Part shown: positions 8,533 to 17,341 of the stretch, piece after piece
How positions within the stretch are numbered: the first letter of the stretch is position 1
How the letters are laid out: each line of letters opens with the position of its first letter
NCBI GenBank assembly: GCA_021323895.1
Contig: JAJPKD010000032.1
Location: forward strand, 1-34,287
DNA: 34,287 nt
Direction: 5' to 3'
DNA from: Acidobacteriota bacterium
GTDB taxonomy: Bacteria; Acidobacteriota; Blastocatellia; Pyrinomonadales; Pyrinomonadaceae
Program-made: the position numbers and the translations under genes
Notes under the pieces: generated by a model
What the model saw: the letters and a program-made list of their open reading frames with translations, nothing else
Database searches by the model: none
What the model was told of the DNA's origin: nothing

Positions 8533-9543
8533 GTGTCCATTCTTGATCAAATTCGCCAACGCGCAGCCTCAAACCCGCAGCACATCGTTCTTCCCGAAGG
8601 CGAAGACCCGCGCACTGTAGTCGCCGCGAGCGACGCAACACGACAGAGAATCGCCCGCATCACCGTTTTGGGTGACGAGGAAAAAGTGCGCGACGCAGCG
8701 CGACAATCGGGCGCGGACCTGGGCGGCGTTGATTTGATCGATCCGAAGCGTGCCAATGATTTCGAGAAAATGGTTTCGCTGCTCTACGAAGCGCGGCGCG
8801 CCAAAGGCATGACGCTCGATGAAGCGCGAACGGCTCTACGCGATCCGCTGTACTACGGAAATCTAATGGTGCGCGATGGCCGAGCTGATGGATCGGTTGC
8901 CGGCGCCACTAACACGACGTCGCACACGGTGCGGGTGGCGTTGCACTGCATCGGCGTGCGCTCCGGATTCAAATTGGTTTCGAGTTTCTTTTTGATGGCG
9001 CTGCGCGATGCGAGCATCGGCGAGAACGGCGCGATGATTTACGCGGACTGTGGAGTCGTAATCGAGCCGAGCGCCGCTGAGTTGGCTGAGATCGCGATTG
9101 CTTCGGCGGATTCATGTCGTGCGTTGCTGGGCGCAGAACCGCGCGTCGCGATGCTTTCGTTCTCAACCAAAGGATCAGCGAAGCACAAATTGATCGACAA
9201 AGTGGTCGAAGCGACTCGCACAGTCCGCGCGCGTGCGCCCGAACTTGAAATCGACGGCGAGTTGCAAGCCGACGCCGCGCTCGTGCCGATCATCGCCCAA
9301 TCAAAAGCCCCCGGATCGGCAGTAGGCGGTCGCGCCAACGTCTTGATCTTTCCCGATCTCCAGGCCGGAAACATCGCTTACAAATTGACTGAGCGGCTTG
9401 CGGGCGCGACGGCGATAGGTCCCATCCTGCAAGGCCTCGATCGACCAGCCAACGATCTTTCACGGGGCTGCAAGGCCGAAGACATCGTGGACGCAATCGC
9501 CATTACCGCGGTCCAGGCCCAGGCGCGCAAAGCTTCACCATAA
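8533..9543 (+). CDS. pta: Phosphate acetyltransferase
   Basis: Phosphotransacetylase interconverts acetyl-CoA and acetyl phosphate in acetate metabolism. The 336-residue protein is the short, single-domain form without the N-terminal DRTGG/P-loop region of the long E. coli type. Visible family segments are [11 protein letters not shown] near the start, [47 protein letters not shown] and [10 protein letters not shown], followed by [20 protein letters not shown]. The start is GTG at 8533 with no good Shine-Dalgarno; a heptamer repeat array ends 6 nt before it. No acetate kinase gene is adjacent, so the partner enzyme must be encoded elsewhere or be absent. Confidence 0.94.
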   Translation: MSILDQIRQRAASNPQHIVLPEGEDPRTVVAASDATRQRIARITVLGDEEKVRDAARQSGADLGGVDLIDPKRANDFEKMVSLLYEARRAKGMTLDEARTALRDPLYYGNLMVRDGRADGSVAGATNTTSHTVRVALHCIGVRSGFKLVSSFFLMALRDASIGENGAMIYADCGVVIEPSAAELAEIAIASADSCRALLGAEPRVAMLSFSTKGSAKHKLIDKVVEATRTVRARAPELEIDGELQADAALVPIIAQSKAPGSAVGGRANVLIFPDLQAGNIAYKLTERLAGATAIGPILQGLDRPANDLSRGCKAEDIVDAIAITAVQAQARKASP

Positions 9544-9626
9544 CTTTGCGAAGGCGCGGGCAACGTCAATGTGCCGCTGATAGCATCAAACTCGCGTACG
9601 CCAACAATTCGCCGGAGCAAAACCGC

Positions 9627-10733
9627 TTGCGTTCTCTCTTCTTAATCATCCTTCTGTGTTCCTTTTCAGCAGTTTCGCTGGCGCAGAATCCAAAACCGTC
9701 GCCAACACCGAAAGACGAGCAGGAGCCGGTGCGGGTCTTTACTGAGGAGGTGCGCCTGCCGGTTGCGGCGACCGACACCTATGGGCATTACGATCCCACG
9801 CTCGACATCGACGATGTGATGATTTTGGAAGATGGCCAGCCGCAGCAGATTCGAAGCATTCAGCATCTGCCGACGAACGTCCTGCTGTTGCTCGATCTTG
9901 GGAACCAGCTTGGATTGAAAGATACGAACTTGACGCGCGACGTGGCGATGCGCGTGGTTTCGACGCTTTATCAGGGAAATCGGATCGCGGTGATGCAGTT
10001 CGCAACCAAACCGGAATTGTTGCTGAATTGGACCACCGACAAAGCAGCCGTCGCGAGAGTGCTCAAGACGAAATTGAACTCGGGAAAGAACAGTCGCCTG
10101 TCAGACGCGCTCGCCGCAGCTGCCGATCAATTCAAGGATACGGCACCGGGAACTCGGCATCTCGTGATCGTTACCGATGGCGTCGAAGCGCCCGGCGGCA
10201 AAGTGACGATGACGAACGCGCTCAAGCAGCTCAATTCAGTTCAAGCGAGCGTGCATATCATTAGCTACACGCTCCTGGCGCGGGTTGCTTTGCAGGGACA
10301 AGGCAAGATCACTCGAGGTGGTAACGGCGTGCAACGCGACGGCAATCCTGGCAGCAATCCGGTCGCGAATGGCGATCCGACATTGCCGCCGGGAACGACG
10401 CGAACGCCAAGTTTCAAAATTGGAACGATTGATACCGACGTCGCCATGAGACGCAAGCGAAAGGAATACGAGCGCGCGACTCACGATAGCGAAAAGAACC
10501 TCACCGCCATCGCCGAAGAGAGCGGTGGCCAGATTTTGATTCCTGCAACCCCAAGTGATGTGTTGGCCCAGGCGGAAACAATTTCGCGGGACATTGGATC
10601 GCAGTACGTTGTTACCTACCGTCCTACTCGGCCACTGGCAAATGCGAAATCAGGCGAATATCGAAAGGTTGAGGTCGCGTCGCGGCGCGTAGGGCTCTAC
10701 CTTCGCAGTCGCCAGGGTTATGTGGTGCCGTAA
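9627..10733 (+). CDS. Secreted VWFA-related domain protein (acidobacterial type)
   Basis: A probable exported protein of 368 residues from the TTG at 9627, which has GGAG about 10 nt upstream and starts a clean signal peptide (MRSLFLIILLCSFSAVSLAQ). The ORF-track start at 9546 would add an uncharged leader that does not look like real protein. The mature part follows the acidobacterial VWFA-related layout: VRLPVAATDTYGHYDPTLDI, an ILEDGQPQQI strand, then a Rossmann-like VWA fold (NVLLLLDLGNQ, RIAVMQFATKPELL, HLVIVTDGVEAPGG). The metal-site motif DxSxS is not intact: the strand reads DLGNQ, so metal-dependent adhesion may be lost. A Gly/Asn-rich low-complexity insert (GGNGVQRDGNPGSNPVANGD) lies in the middle. 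Function beyond protein binding is unknown. Confidence 0.82.
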   Translation: MRSLFLIILLCSFSAVSLAQNPKPSPTPKDEQEPVRVFTEEVRLPVAATDTYGHYDPTLDIDDVMILEDGQPQQIRSIQHLPTNVLLLLDLGNQLGLKDTNLTRDVAMRVVSTLYQGNRIAVMQFATKPELLLNWTTDKAAVARVLKTKLNSGKNSRLSDALAAAADQFKDTAPGTRHLVIVTDGVEAPGGKVTMTNALKQLNSVQASVHIISYTLLARVALQGQGKITRGGNGVQRDGNPGSNPVANGDPTLPPGTTRTPSFKIGTIDTDVAMRRKRKEYERATHDSEKNLTAIAEESGGQILIPATPSDVLAQAETISRDIGSQYVVTYRPTRPLANAKSGEYRKVEVASRRVGLYLRSRQGYVVP

Positions 10734-10786
10734 CTGGTTCAGGATTCAAACCTCAATTTGCAGGGAGTGAGATCTGAATTCAAAAC

Positions 10787-10802
10787 CGTTAGCTGGCTAA
10801 CG
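10787..10802. other. Short perfect inverted repeat at the end of the HD-GYP gene
   Basis: CGTTAGC and GCTAACG form a perfect 7-bp stem with a 2-nt spacer and overlap the last codons and stop of the response regulator gene. There is no following U-tract on the minus strand, so it is at best a weak terminator or 3' end stabiliser. Confidence 0.3.
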
Positions 10803-11919
10803 CACTTAGTTGCGGCTCGGCGGCCGGCGTAATTGATTGCCACTCGGCTTCGTTCGGTTTGCGTTCCAGTGATTTCCGTCGCAATTCCTCCCAATCCTCA
10901 GGCGGCACGCGATGAAAAGCTTCGACAACCTTTGGATCGAATTGCCGGCTCGCCCATTCGTCCAATTCCTTCGCGGCGGCTTCATACGAGCGCCCTTGAC
11001 GATAGACCCGATCGCTGGTGATTGCGTCAAAAGCGTCGGCCACCGAAAAGATGCGCGCGCAAATATCGATCTCTTCACCTTTCAAGCCCAACGGATAACC
11101 TGAACCGTCCCACTTCTCGTGATGCTGCGCCACCACGCGTGCGGCGCCTTCGAGGAATTTTATTCCGCGCAGGATTTGCTGGCCGTGTAGCGGATGCTCG
11201 CGCATGCGGATCCACTCTTCGTCGGTTAGCTTTGCCGGTTTGCGGAGGATCGCATCAGGGACACCAATCTTGCCGATGTCGTGAAGTAGCGAGCCGAATT
11301 CCAGTGCCTTCATCTCAGCGCTGCTCAAGCCATATTCACGGCCCAGACGCAGACTGAAAGTAACCACGCGTTCTGAGTGTCCGTGAGTTTCGGCGTCGCG
11401 TGTTTCAAGTGCCGCAGTCAGTGCTTTCAAAGTCGATCGATACGCGTTCTCAAGTGAGCCCAGTGCGTCATCAAGTTCGGCGGTGCGCTGGCTGACCAAC
11501 TCTTGGAGATGATTTTCGTAACGACGCTTGGCAACGATCAGATCGTGATGTTCCAACGCGCGCTCGACTGCAGCTTCTGCCTGACGAAGATCGAAGGGCT
11601 TCATCAAGTAATCGAAAGCGCCCAACCGCAGCGCATTGATGGCGCTCTCGATCGTTTGCATTCCGCTGATCATCACTATGACTGTGTCAGGCGAGATGAC
11701 CTTGACATGAGGAATCATTTCCAACCCACTCATGCCGCTCATGGTGATATCGCTGATCACAAGCTGGTAATCGCTGGCGCGAAGCTGGGCAAGCGCGTCT
11801 TCGGCGGACGAGGCTTCTCCACATTCGTACGAGAACGAAAGCAGATCGTGCAAGACGCCGCGCACTTCAGCTTCGTCATCGACAATTAAGAGTCGGGGCT
11901 TAGCGATGGCTTCGGTCAT
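10789..11919 (-). CDS. Response regulator with HD-GYP output domain (cyclic-di-GMP phosphodiesterase type)
   Basis: A 376-residue two-domain signalling protein. The receiver domain covers about residues 8-122 with the acidic pair in LLIVDDEAEV, the phospho-acceptor Asp57 in VISDITMSG, and the switch Lys in MKPFD. A coiled-coil linker (ENHLQELVSQRTAELDDALG) follows. The HD-GYP domain has HD at 213-214 (LLHDIGKIGVPD), EHPLHGQQIL and HHEKWDGSGYP at about 266-276, so the metal ligands and the GYP motif are intact. RpfG-like proteins of this layout hydrolyse cyclic-di-GMP and so affect motility and exopolysaccharide production. No cognate histidine kinase is adjacent. An EPS cluster is present elsewhere in the window, but a link is only conjecture. 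A short C-terminal extension beyond the domain carries no motif. Confidence 0.93.
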   Translation of the reverse strand: MTEAIAKPRLLIVDDEAEVRGVLHDLLSFSYECGEASSAEDALAQLRASDYQLVISDITMSGMSGLEMIPHVKVISPDTVIVMISGMQTIESAINALRLGAFDYLMKPFDLRQAEAAVERALEHHDLIVAKRRYENHLQELVSQRTAELDDALGSLENAYRSTLKALTAALETRDAETHGHSERVVTFSLRLGREYGLSSAEMKALEFGSLLHDIGKIGVPDAILRKPAKLTDEEWIRMREHPLHGQQILRGIKFLEGAARVVAQHHEKWDGSGYPLGLKGEEIDICARIFSVADAFDAITSDRVYRQGRSYEAAAKELDEWASRQFDPKVVEAFHRVPPEDWEELRRKSLERKPNEAEWQSITPAAEPQLSALAS

Positions 11920-12102
11920 GATTGGGTTAGCTAAACTCTTGAACTTTTGTGGCCTGGTCAGAACGAGACTGCGAGGGAGGACGAGGGAAAAGCCGACCGG
12001 TTTTCACCGGCTTAGCCATTGTACAACGCTGCCATGCCATTGGCAAACACAATTTTATCAAGCAAAACCCGTGGAAAATGCCCTAATTTGACGGGTTGGC
12101 GT

Positions 12103-12132
12103 TTGACCGGTCGGCGCGGGCTACTCTAATAT
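12103..12132 (+). promoter_or_regulatory. Probable sigma-70-type promoter of tRNA-Leu
   Basis: A TTGACC -35 box (12103-12108) is followed by TCTAAT (12125-12130, 16-bp spacer) or the overlapping TAATAT (12127-12132, 18-bp spacer). The mature tRNA begins at 12151, leaving a short 5' leader. A second TTGACG lies at 12088-12093 but is too far from the -10 box. Confidence 0.6.
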
Positions 12133-12150
12133 GGCCTCCACGCGGAGACT

Positions 12151-12239
12151 GCCGGAGTGGCGAAATTGGTATACGCACCAGACTCAAAATCTGGCGAGGT
12201 TCACTCCTCATGAGAGTTCGAGTCTCTCCTCCGGCACCA
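12151..12239 (+). tRNA. tRNA-Leu (anticodon CAA)
   Basis: The acceptor arms GCCGGAG and CTCCGGC pair perfectly. The anticodon stem CCAGA/TCTGG encloses the loop CTCAAAA, giving anticodon CAA (reads UUG). A long variable arm (class II tRNA) and a GTTCGAG T-arm are present. The discriminator base is A, as expected for leucine, and CCA is encoded at 12237-12239. A promoter lies upstream and a strong terminator downstream, so it is probably a single-gene transcript. Confidence 0.97.
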
Positions 12240-12275
12240 AAGCCTTAGAGGAATTTCTTAGTTGCTGAACAACAA

Positions 12276-12311
12276 AAAGGCCGAGCGCCCTTTCAGGCGT
12301 TCGGCCTTTTC
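12276..12311. terminator. Bidirectional rho-independent terminator
   Basis: A 15-bp near-perfect stem (AAAAGGCCGAGCGCC / GGCGTTCGGCCTTTT, one G-U type pair) encloses a 6-nt loop, CTTTCA. The A-run and T-run at its ends allow termination in both directions. It lies 37 nt after tRNA-Leu on the plus strand and 19 nt after the permease stop on the minus strand. Confidence 0.9.
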
Positions 12312-12330
12312 AATTTGAGATCCAGCTTTC

Positions 12331-13974
12331 CTACTTGATGTGCGAGTCCACTGGACCAGCAGGGCTGCCCGGGCCTGAATCCGGATCGGCAACAGCTTGA
12401 CCCGCCGGGGAGATGCCGTGAGTAGCGATCTCGTGCGCAGTGTGACGGGCCATAACGCTGTGTCGTCGGCCATACGCGAAGTAAATCACCAAGCCTACTG
12501 CCAGCCAGACAATCAAACGCACCCAGTTCTCATACGGCAGCGAGAACATCAGTAGCAAGCAGGTCAGAATTCCCAGGATTGGTACCAGCGGGACTAGCGG
12601 TGCGCGGAATGGTCGGTTGGCATTCGGATTGGTCTTGCGCATTACCAATACAGCTCCGCAGACAATCACAAACGCAAACAGGGTTCCGATGCTGGTCATT
12701 TCCGCCAGAATGCTAAGTGGGATAAACCCTGCCATCGCGGCGACAAATACTCCAGTCAGGATCGTTGACTTCCAGGGCGTGCGCCACTTTGGATGAACGT
12801 CGCCGAAGAAGCTGTTCGGCACCAAGCCATCGCGCCCTAAAGCCAACATCACTCGTGGCTGACTCAACATCATCACGAGCAGCACTGACGTAATTCCCGT
12901 CATTGCGCCCGCGGCGACGAGGTATTGCATCCACACAAGTCCGGCCCGTTTGAAAGCATCGACTACGGGCGCGTCGATATTGATGTCTTTATAGGGAACC
13001 ATTCCCGTCAGCACTGCCGAAACGGCGATGTAGAGAAGCGTGCAGATTACGAGTGAATAGATGATGCCTTTCGGAACATCCTTCGCTGGTTCGCGCGCTT
13101 CCTCTGAGTGGACTGAAACGGAATCAAAGCCGATGTAAGCGAAGAAAATGATCGCGGCACCGGCGAACATGCCCAGCGGTTCGCCTCCGGCGGCGTGGCC
13201 GCCGAGGATCGTCTTGCCAAAGAAGCTCACACCCGTATAGCCATACGGTGCGAATGGATGCCAGTTGGTCGTGCCGTAAACGGTCAGGACGAGATAGCCG
13301 CCGATAGCGATAACCATCAACACGATGACCAGTTTCACGGCCACCATGACTGCATTGAAGCTGGCGCTCTCTTTGATTCCCTTGACGAGAACGATCGTAA
13401 GAATAAAGGTGATCAGCACGGCCGGCAGATCGAAATACGATCCAGTGGCGACAAATCCCGTATGAGGACAACCCTTGCCAACGCTCACGCAATAATTGAC
13501 CGGCGCGGAGCGAAAAATCTCGGGTATCTTTGCCGGTATCCACGACAGGCCTTCGTGAAAGATCGGAATGAACTCCTGAAAGTGCGCTGACCAACCGTGC
13601 GCCACGGTTGCTGAGCCAACGGCGTACTCGAGAATCAAGTCCCAGCCGATGATCCAGGCGAACAGTTCGCCCAACGTGGCGTACGCATACGTATAAGCCG
13701 ACCCGGCCACGGGCACCATCGATGCGAACTCTGCGTAACACAGCGCCGCGAACACGCACGCGAGTCCCGCCATTACGAACGACAACATCAGCGCCGGTCC
13801 CGTGCGGTCATGCGCCGCGACGCCAGTCAGAATAAAGATGCCCGTGCCGATGATTGCGCCGACACCCAGAGCCGTCAGTTGCACCGGACCAAGAACGCGG
13901 CGCAAGCGGTGACTACCGGCCTCTTCTCCCAGTAAAAGGCTGAGCGGTTTGGTCCTAAACAGTTGGTTAGCCAT
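12331..13974 (-). CDS. APC-family amino acid permease (cationic amino acid transporter-like)
   Basis: A 547-residue integral membrane transporter with about 12 hydrophobic segments. The N-terminal signature GVGAIIGTGIFILTG is the substrate-binding unwound helix 1 of the APC superfamily. It is followed by YAEFASMVPVAGSAYTYAYA and FFAYIGFDSVSVHSEEARE, which match the CAT-type (basic amino acid transporter) branch. Transport of amino acids with cation coupling or by exchange is expected; specificity cannot be fixed. The ATG at 13974 has GGAGGAT upstream at good spacing. The soluble C-terminal tail (SPAGQAVADPDSGPGSPAGP) is Pro/Gly-rich. It lies 44 nt downstream of another APC permease in the same direction, so both are probably co-transcribed, and a strong terminator follows its stop. 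Confidence 0.92.
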   Translation of the reverse strand: MANQLFRTKPLSLLLGEEAGSHRLRRVLGPVQLTALGVGAIIGTGIFILTGVAAHDRTGPALMLSFVMAGLACVFAALCYAEFASMVPVAGSAYTYAYATLGELFAWIIGWDLILEYAVGSATVAHGWSAHFQEFIPIFHEGLSWIPAKIPEIFRSAPVNYCVSVGKGCPHTGFVATGSYFDLPAVLITFILTIVLVKGIKESASFNAVMVAVKLVIVLMVIAIGGYLVLTVYGTTNWHPFAPYGYTGVSFFGKTILGGHAAGGEPLGMFAGAAIIFFAYIGFDSVSVHSEEAREPAKDVPKGIIYSLVICTLLYIAVSAVLTGMVPYKDINIDAPVVDAFKRAGLVWMQYLVAAGAMTGITSVLLVMMLSQPRVMLALGRDGLVPNSFFGDVHPKWRTPWKSTILTGVFVAAMAGFIPLSILAEMTSIGTLFAFVIVCGAVLVMRKTNPNANRPFRAPLVPLVPILGILTCLLLMFSLPYENWVRLIVWLAVGLVIYFAYGRRHSVMARHTAHEIATHGISPAGQAVADPDSGPGSPAGPVDSHIK

Positions 13975-14018
13975 TCAGAAATCCTCCGATGGTTTTTGAT
14001 AGCAGTGTCACGAAGAAA

Positions 14019-15563
14019 TCAGTATTCGCCTTCAGCCTTAGCTGCGGCCTCCGAGATTGAATCCTCGTCGCCCATGGCCGTGCCTAGCCTCTTCCAAATG
14101 AAGTAAACCGGAATACCCGTAATGACGATAATCAGGCCTGGCCAGGTTGTGGCTGTCTGATAGATGAACAGCACCGCCAGAATTACGGCGGCGCCGATGA
14201 TGTAAAGAATCGGCACGACCGGATAGCCGAACGCTTTGTAGGGTCGCTCTGCATCGGGTCGCTTCTGCCTCAACACGATGATTCCGGCAATCGTCAGGAT
14301 ATAGAAAATCAGCGCCGCGGAAATAACGTAATCCAGCAGGTTTCCGTAGAGGTTTCCATATGTAATATGGCCGGCCGCATCGGTCTTGATTGTGCGCGGC
14401 AGCACGAGCAACGCTGCCCAGATGCCCTGAATCACCAAGCCCCAGGCCGGCACGTGCTTGTCGTTCAACTGTCCCGAAGATTTGAAGAACAGCCCGTCGC
14501 GCGCCATTGCGGAATAGGCCCGGGCGCCAGCGAGAATTAATCCGTTGTTACAGCCAAAGGACGAAATCATGATCGCGACGGCCATGACGATCGCGCCGCG
14601 GCCGGAAAAGATCACGTTCATCGTGTCGGTGGCGACCCGGCCGGCGCCCTGGATCTTTTCAAACGGCAGGGTCGTCAAGTAGGCGACATTCGCCAACAGA
14701 TAAAGCGTGATTACGATCCCGGTGCCGAAGGCCAGCGAGAGCGGAATATTTCGTTTTGGATCTTTTACCTCACCGGCGGTGAACGTGATGTTGTTCCAAG
14801 CGTCGGCAGAAAACAATGAGCCGGTTTGTGATACGCAAATGCCGACGAACAAACCAAAAGCTGTGAGCGCGGTCAGGCCGCCGTTATCGATCAGCGATCC
14901 GCGGACTGTCCAGAGATTGCTAAAGTTCGCGACTCCAGCGCCAGTCTTCAAGCTGCCGACGACAATTCCCAGCACGATCAATCCAAAAAGCGCCGCGAGC
15001 TTCGCGGTCGTGAAGGTGTTCTGTACAAGCTTGCCCAGCTTCAACCCGCGCGTGTTCATGAAGGTCAACAGAACGATCAGCAACACGCCAACCAATTGAG
15101 CAGTCGAAAGCGAGACGGCGTAATTGCTGAAGAGATGAATCGGTGCGATCAAATATTTGTCTTCGCCGATGGAAGGCACCAAAACGCCAAGATATCGAGC
15201 GAAGCCGACAGCCACCGCAGCAATGGTTCCGGTCTGAATCACCAGGAACAACGTCCAGCCGTAGAGAAATCCCCACATCGGCGAAAACGCTTCGCGCAGA
15301 TAGACGTACTGGCCGCCGGCTTTCGGCATCATCGCTGCCAACTCGCCATAACTTAACGCCCCGACTACCGTCAGCACACCCGTTACGATCCACACGACTA
15401 GCAACCACCCTGGCGATCCGACGCGCTGTGCAATTTCGCCCGAGACAATAAAAATGCCGGACCCAATCATGGACCCGGCGACGATCATCGTCGAATCAAG
15501 CAGACCGAGACCGCGGATAAACCCGTGGGTTTTGGTTTGTGTGCCTGCGGCAGCTTCTGCCAT
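14019..15563 (-). CDS. APC-family amino acid permease (LAT/SteT-like)
   Basis: A 514-residue transporter with about 12 membrane helices. Helix 1 reads VAGSMIGSGIFIVSGEIA, and the following SYGELAAMMPKAGGQYVYLR is typical of the L-type amino acid transporter/SteT branch, which includes serine/threonine exchangers. Later segments include FGCNNGLILAGARAYSAMAR and, near the end, a cytoplasmic RQKRPDAERPYKAFGYPVVP loop that is common in this branch. The ATG at 15563 is preceded by GGAGGAAAC. It is the first gene of a probable two-gene permease unit; the two permeases are only distantly similar, so this is not a recent duplication. Substrate is uncertain. Confidence 0.92.
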   Translation of the reverse strand: MAEAAAGTQTKTHGFIRGLGLLDSTMIVAGSMIGSGIFIVSGEIAQRVGSPGWLLVVWIVTGVLTVVGALSYGELAAMMPKAGGQYVYLREAFSPMWGFLYGWTLFLVIQTGTIAAVAVGFARYLGVLVPSIGEDKYLIAPIHLFSNYAVSLSTAQLVGVLLIVLLTFMNTRGLKLGKLVQNTFTTAKLAALFGLIVLGIVVGSLKTGAGVANFSNLWTVRGSLIDNGGLTALTAFGLFVGICVSQTGSLFSADAWNNITFTAGEVKDPKRNIPLSLAFGTGIVITLYLLANVAYLTTLPFEKIQGAGRVATDTMNVIFSGRGAIVMAVAIMISSFGCNNGLILAGARAYSAMARDGLFFKSSGQLNDKHVPAWGLVIQGIWAALLVLPRTIKTDAAGHITYGNLYGNLLDYVISAALIFYILTIAGIIVLRQKRPDAERPYKAFGYPVVPILYIIGAAVILAVLFIYQTATTWPGLIIVITGIPVYFIWKRLGTAMGDEDSISEAAAKAEGEY

Positions 15564-15802
15564 CCGTTTCCTCCAGCTTGCTTGGCTGATTCTGCGGAAC
15601 TGCTTGTCGTATTAAGACTGCTCAGGGAGAGTTTGGAACGCGAGCCGCAATTATACTTAAATGCTTCTTCGTGTCGAGCGTTTTCGACGTTTTCACCGCG
15701 ACGTGAAGATTACGAGCTTTATTTCGCGATGTGGTTTTACACAAGATTGATGCGTGGAAAACCGCATTGCGAGTACAATTACGCTATAGTTAAATCCGAA
15801 GA

Positions 15803-17341
15803 ATGAGATATCGATCCCCCCTGGCCGCCACGCTTATTTCGTTGGTATTCGTGCTTTCAAGTTGTTCGCAGCAGACTCGCGAAGTTTCCAATGTCACGCC
15901 GCCAACGCCGACGCCTACCCCTGAGGTTGCGGCTATTACCCTTTCAGCCCTCGATGCTTTGCTCAGCGATCAGTCGTTTGTGCTGGAGCTAAAAGCAAAG
16001 ACTCGTCTGACTGATAAGCAGATCGCGAACCTGAAAAAGCTGTCGAGTGATGAAGTGGCGCGCATCCAGGCGTCAAATCTCGGGAAGCAGGCGCCCAATG
16101 CTGAAGATCCTCGCGGCCGGGCCGTCAGATCGATTCGAGACCAACTGGGAAATGAAAAGGCAGACGAAGTGTTAGCGCTGGCGTTTCAGCGCTGGTACAA
16201 CGGCCAGGATCCCAGGAAAAATGACGCCACGCTATTGAATGGTCCCAACGCAGTTCCTTCCGACACGCGCATTGTCGTCAACATTCCCGCATTTCGAATG
16301 GACATTTTTCGTGACGGCGCGCTCTTCAAATCTTACAAAATAGGCATTGGTTATCAGCAGTTTCCCTTGCCCACCGGCTTTCGCAAAGCCGAAATGATCA
16401 TCTTCAATCCGACCTGGACGCAGCCGAATGAATCGTGGGCCTCGAATCCGGGCGCGGTGACTCCGGCTGGAGCCGCAGGCAATCCGCTCGGGCCGATCAA
16501 AGTTCCCATCGGCGGCGCCAATCTGATTCACGGTGGCTAAGACCCGTGGAAGATAGGAACGTTTGCATCGCACGGTTGCGTTGGATTGACGAATGATGGG
16601 ATTAAGGATTTCGCAAGGACTTTCGCTGACGCGACCAACACTGAGCTGAAGGAAGATACGATGTTGGCTTTCTTGAAGACGAGAACCCGAACACAGATCG
16701 TCAAATTGAGCATGACTGTTCCAGTTGAATTGAGGTACGAGACCATCGTCTTGCAGGAAGGCCAGCTCTACGTTTATCGGGACGTCTACAACCGGAACAC
16801 GAACACTGAAGAGAATCTGCGCGCAGTATTCAGTGCCAACGGCGTCAGCTTTGACAGTCTGCCCGATGAAGAAAAGACTAAGGCACTGGACGCAGTCAAT
16901 GCCATGTCACTGCATCCGAAGAAGCAGCTCATGCCGAAACCAACGATGCCAACTGAGCAGGCTTCAACCGACAAGCATGTGATGGTAGCCGAACGGAAGG
17001 CTGAAATTGCACGTCAGGACAGACTGCGCAATCAGAAGGAAATCGTCATCGATATTCCGTCATTAAGCGGAAAAGGCTATCCAGGACCGAAAGATCTTTA
17101 TACCCCAAGTGGGAAGTTGGATCTCGAAGCGAACACGACGCCTAAGCCAAAACGGCCTCGCGCGAATCCCTCGCCTGAGGTTCAGTCATCGCCTGGCGTG
17201 ACTCCAATACCGGCGCCGCAGTCATCGCCGCGCACTAATTCAACACCGGTGCCGCTGTCATCGCCTCGCAGGAATCCAACGCCGGCGCCTCAACCAACTC
17301 AGGTCGTCCAGCCTCCCCGAAGTACTGCTTCCCCGCAGTGA
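15803..17341 (+). pseudogene. L,D-transpeptidase (YkuD) lipoprotein gene interrupted by an in-frame TAA
   Basis: One continuous reading frame of 513 codons is cut by TAA at 16538-16540 (codon 246); the ORF track shows the halves as 15803-16540 and 16586-17341. The N-terminus is a lipoprotein signal (LISLVFVLSSC lipobox). The YkuD domain starts near DTRIVVNIPAFRMDIFRDG and carries the catalytic block IHGG-stop-DPWKIGTFASHGC, with His243 before and the nucleophile Cys259 after the stop. Reading through would restore a normal YkuD motif, as one base change from AAA, CAA or GAA would. The frame after the stop keeps coding character to a Pro/Ser-rich tail with 36-nt repeats. Such enzymes make 3-3 peptidoglycan crosslinks or anchor proteins. 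Recent nonsense mutation, sequencing error and readthrough are all possible. Its 3' end overlaps dusB on the other strand by 107 nt. Confidence 0.85.
17186..17293. repeat. Three tandem 36-nt repeats in the L,D-transpeptidase tail
   Basis: Units begin TCATCGCC at 17186, 17222 and 17258 and diverge by several substitutions. On the plus strand they encode 12-residue Pro/Ser/Thr-rich repeats (SSPGVTPIPAPQ, SSPRTNSTPVPL, SSPRRNPTPAPQ), typical of a flexible wall-spanning segment. The minus-strand gene dusB ends inside the second unit (17235). Confidence 0.85.

Noticed and set aside
11990-12013. Hairpin AAGCCG...CGGCTT upstream of the HD-GYP gene
   Set aside because: The stem is short with a 12-nt loop and no U-tract; no convincing regulatory role.
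12331-15563. Recent tandem duplication of the two APC permeases
   Set aside because: They belong to different branches (CAT-like and LAT/SteT-like) with little visible identity beyond the family signature.
15747-15790. Promoter upstream of the L,D-transpeptidase (TTGATG or TTGCGA with TACAAT or TATAGT)
   Set aside because: None of the -35/-10 combinations has a spacer between 15 and 19 bp, so I did not list it.
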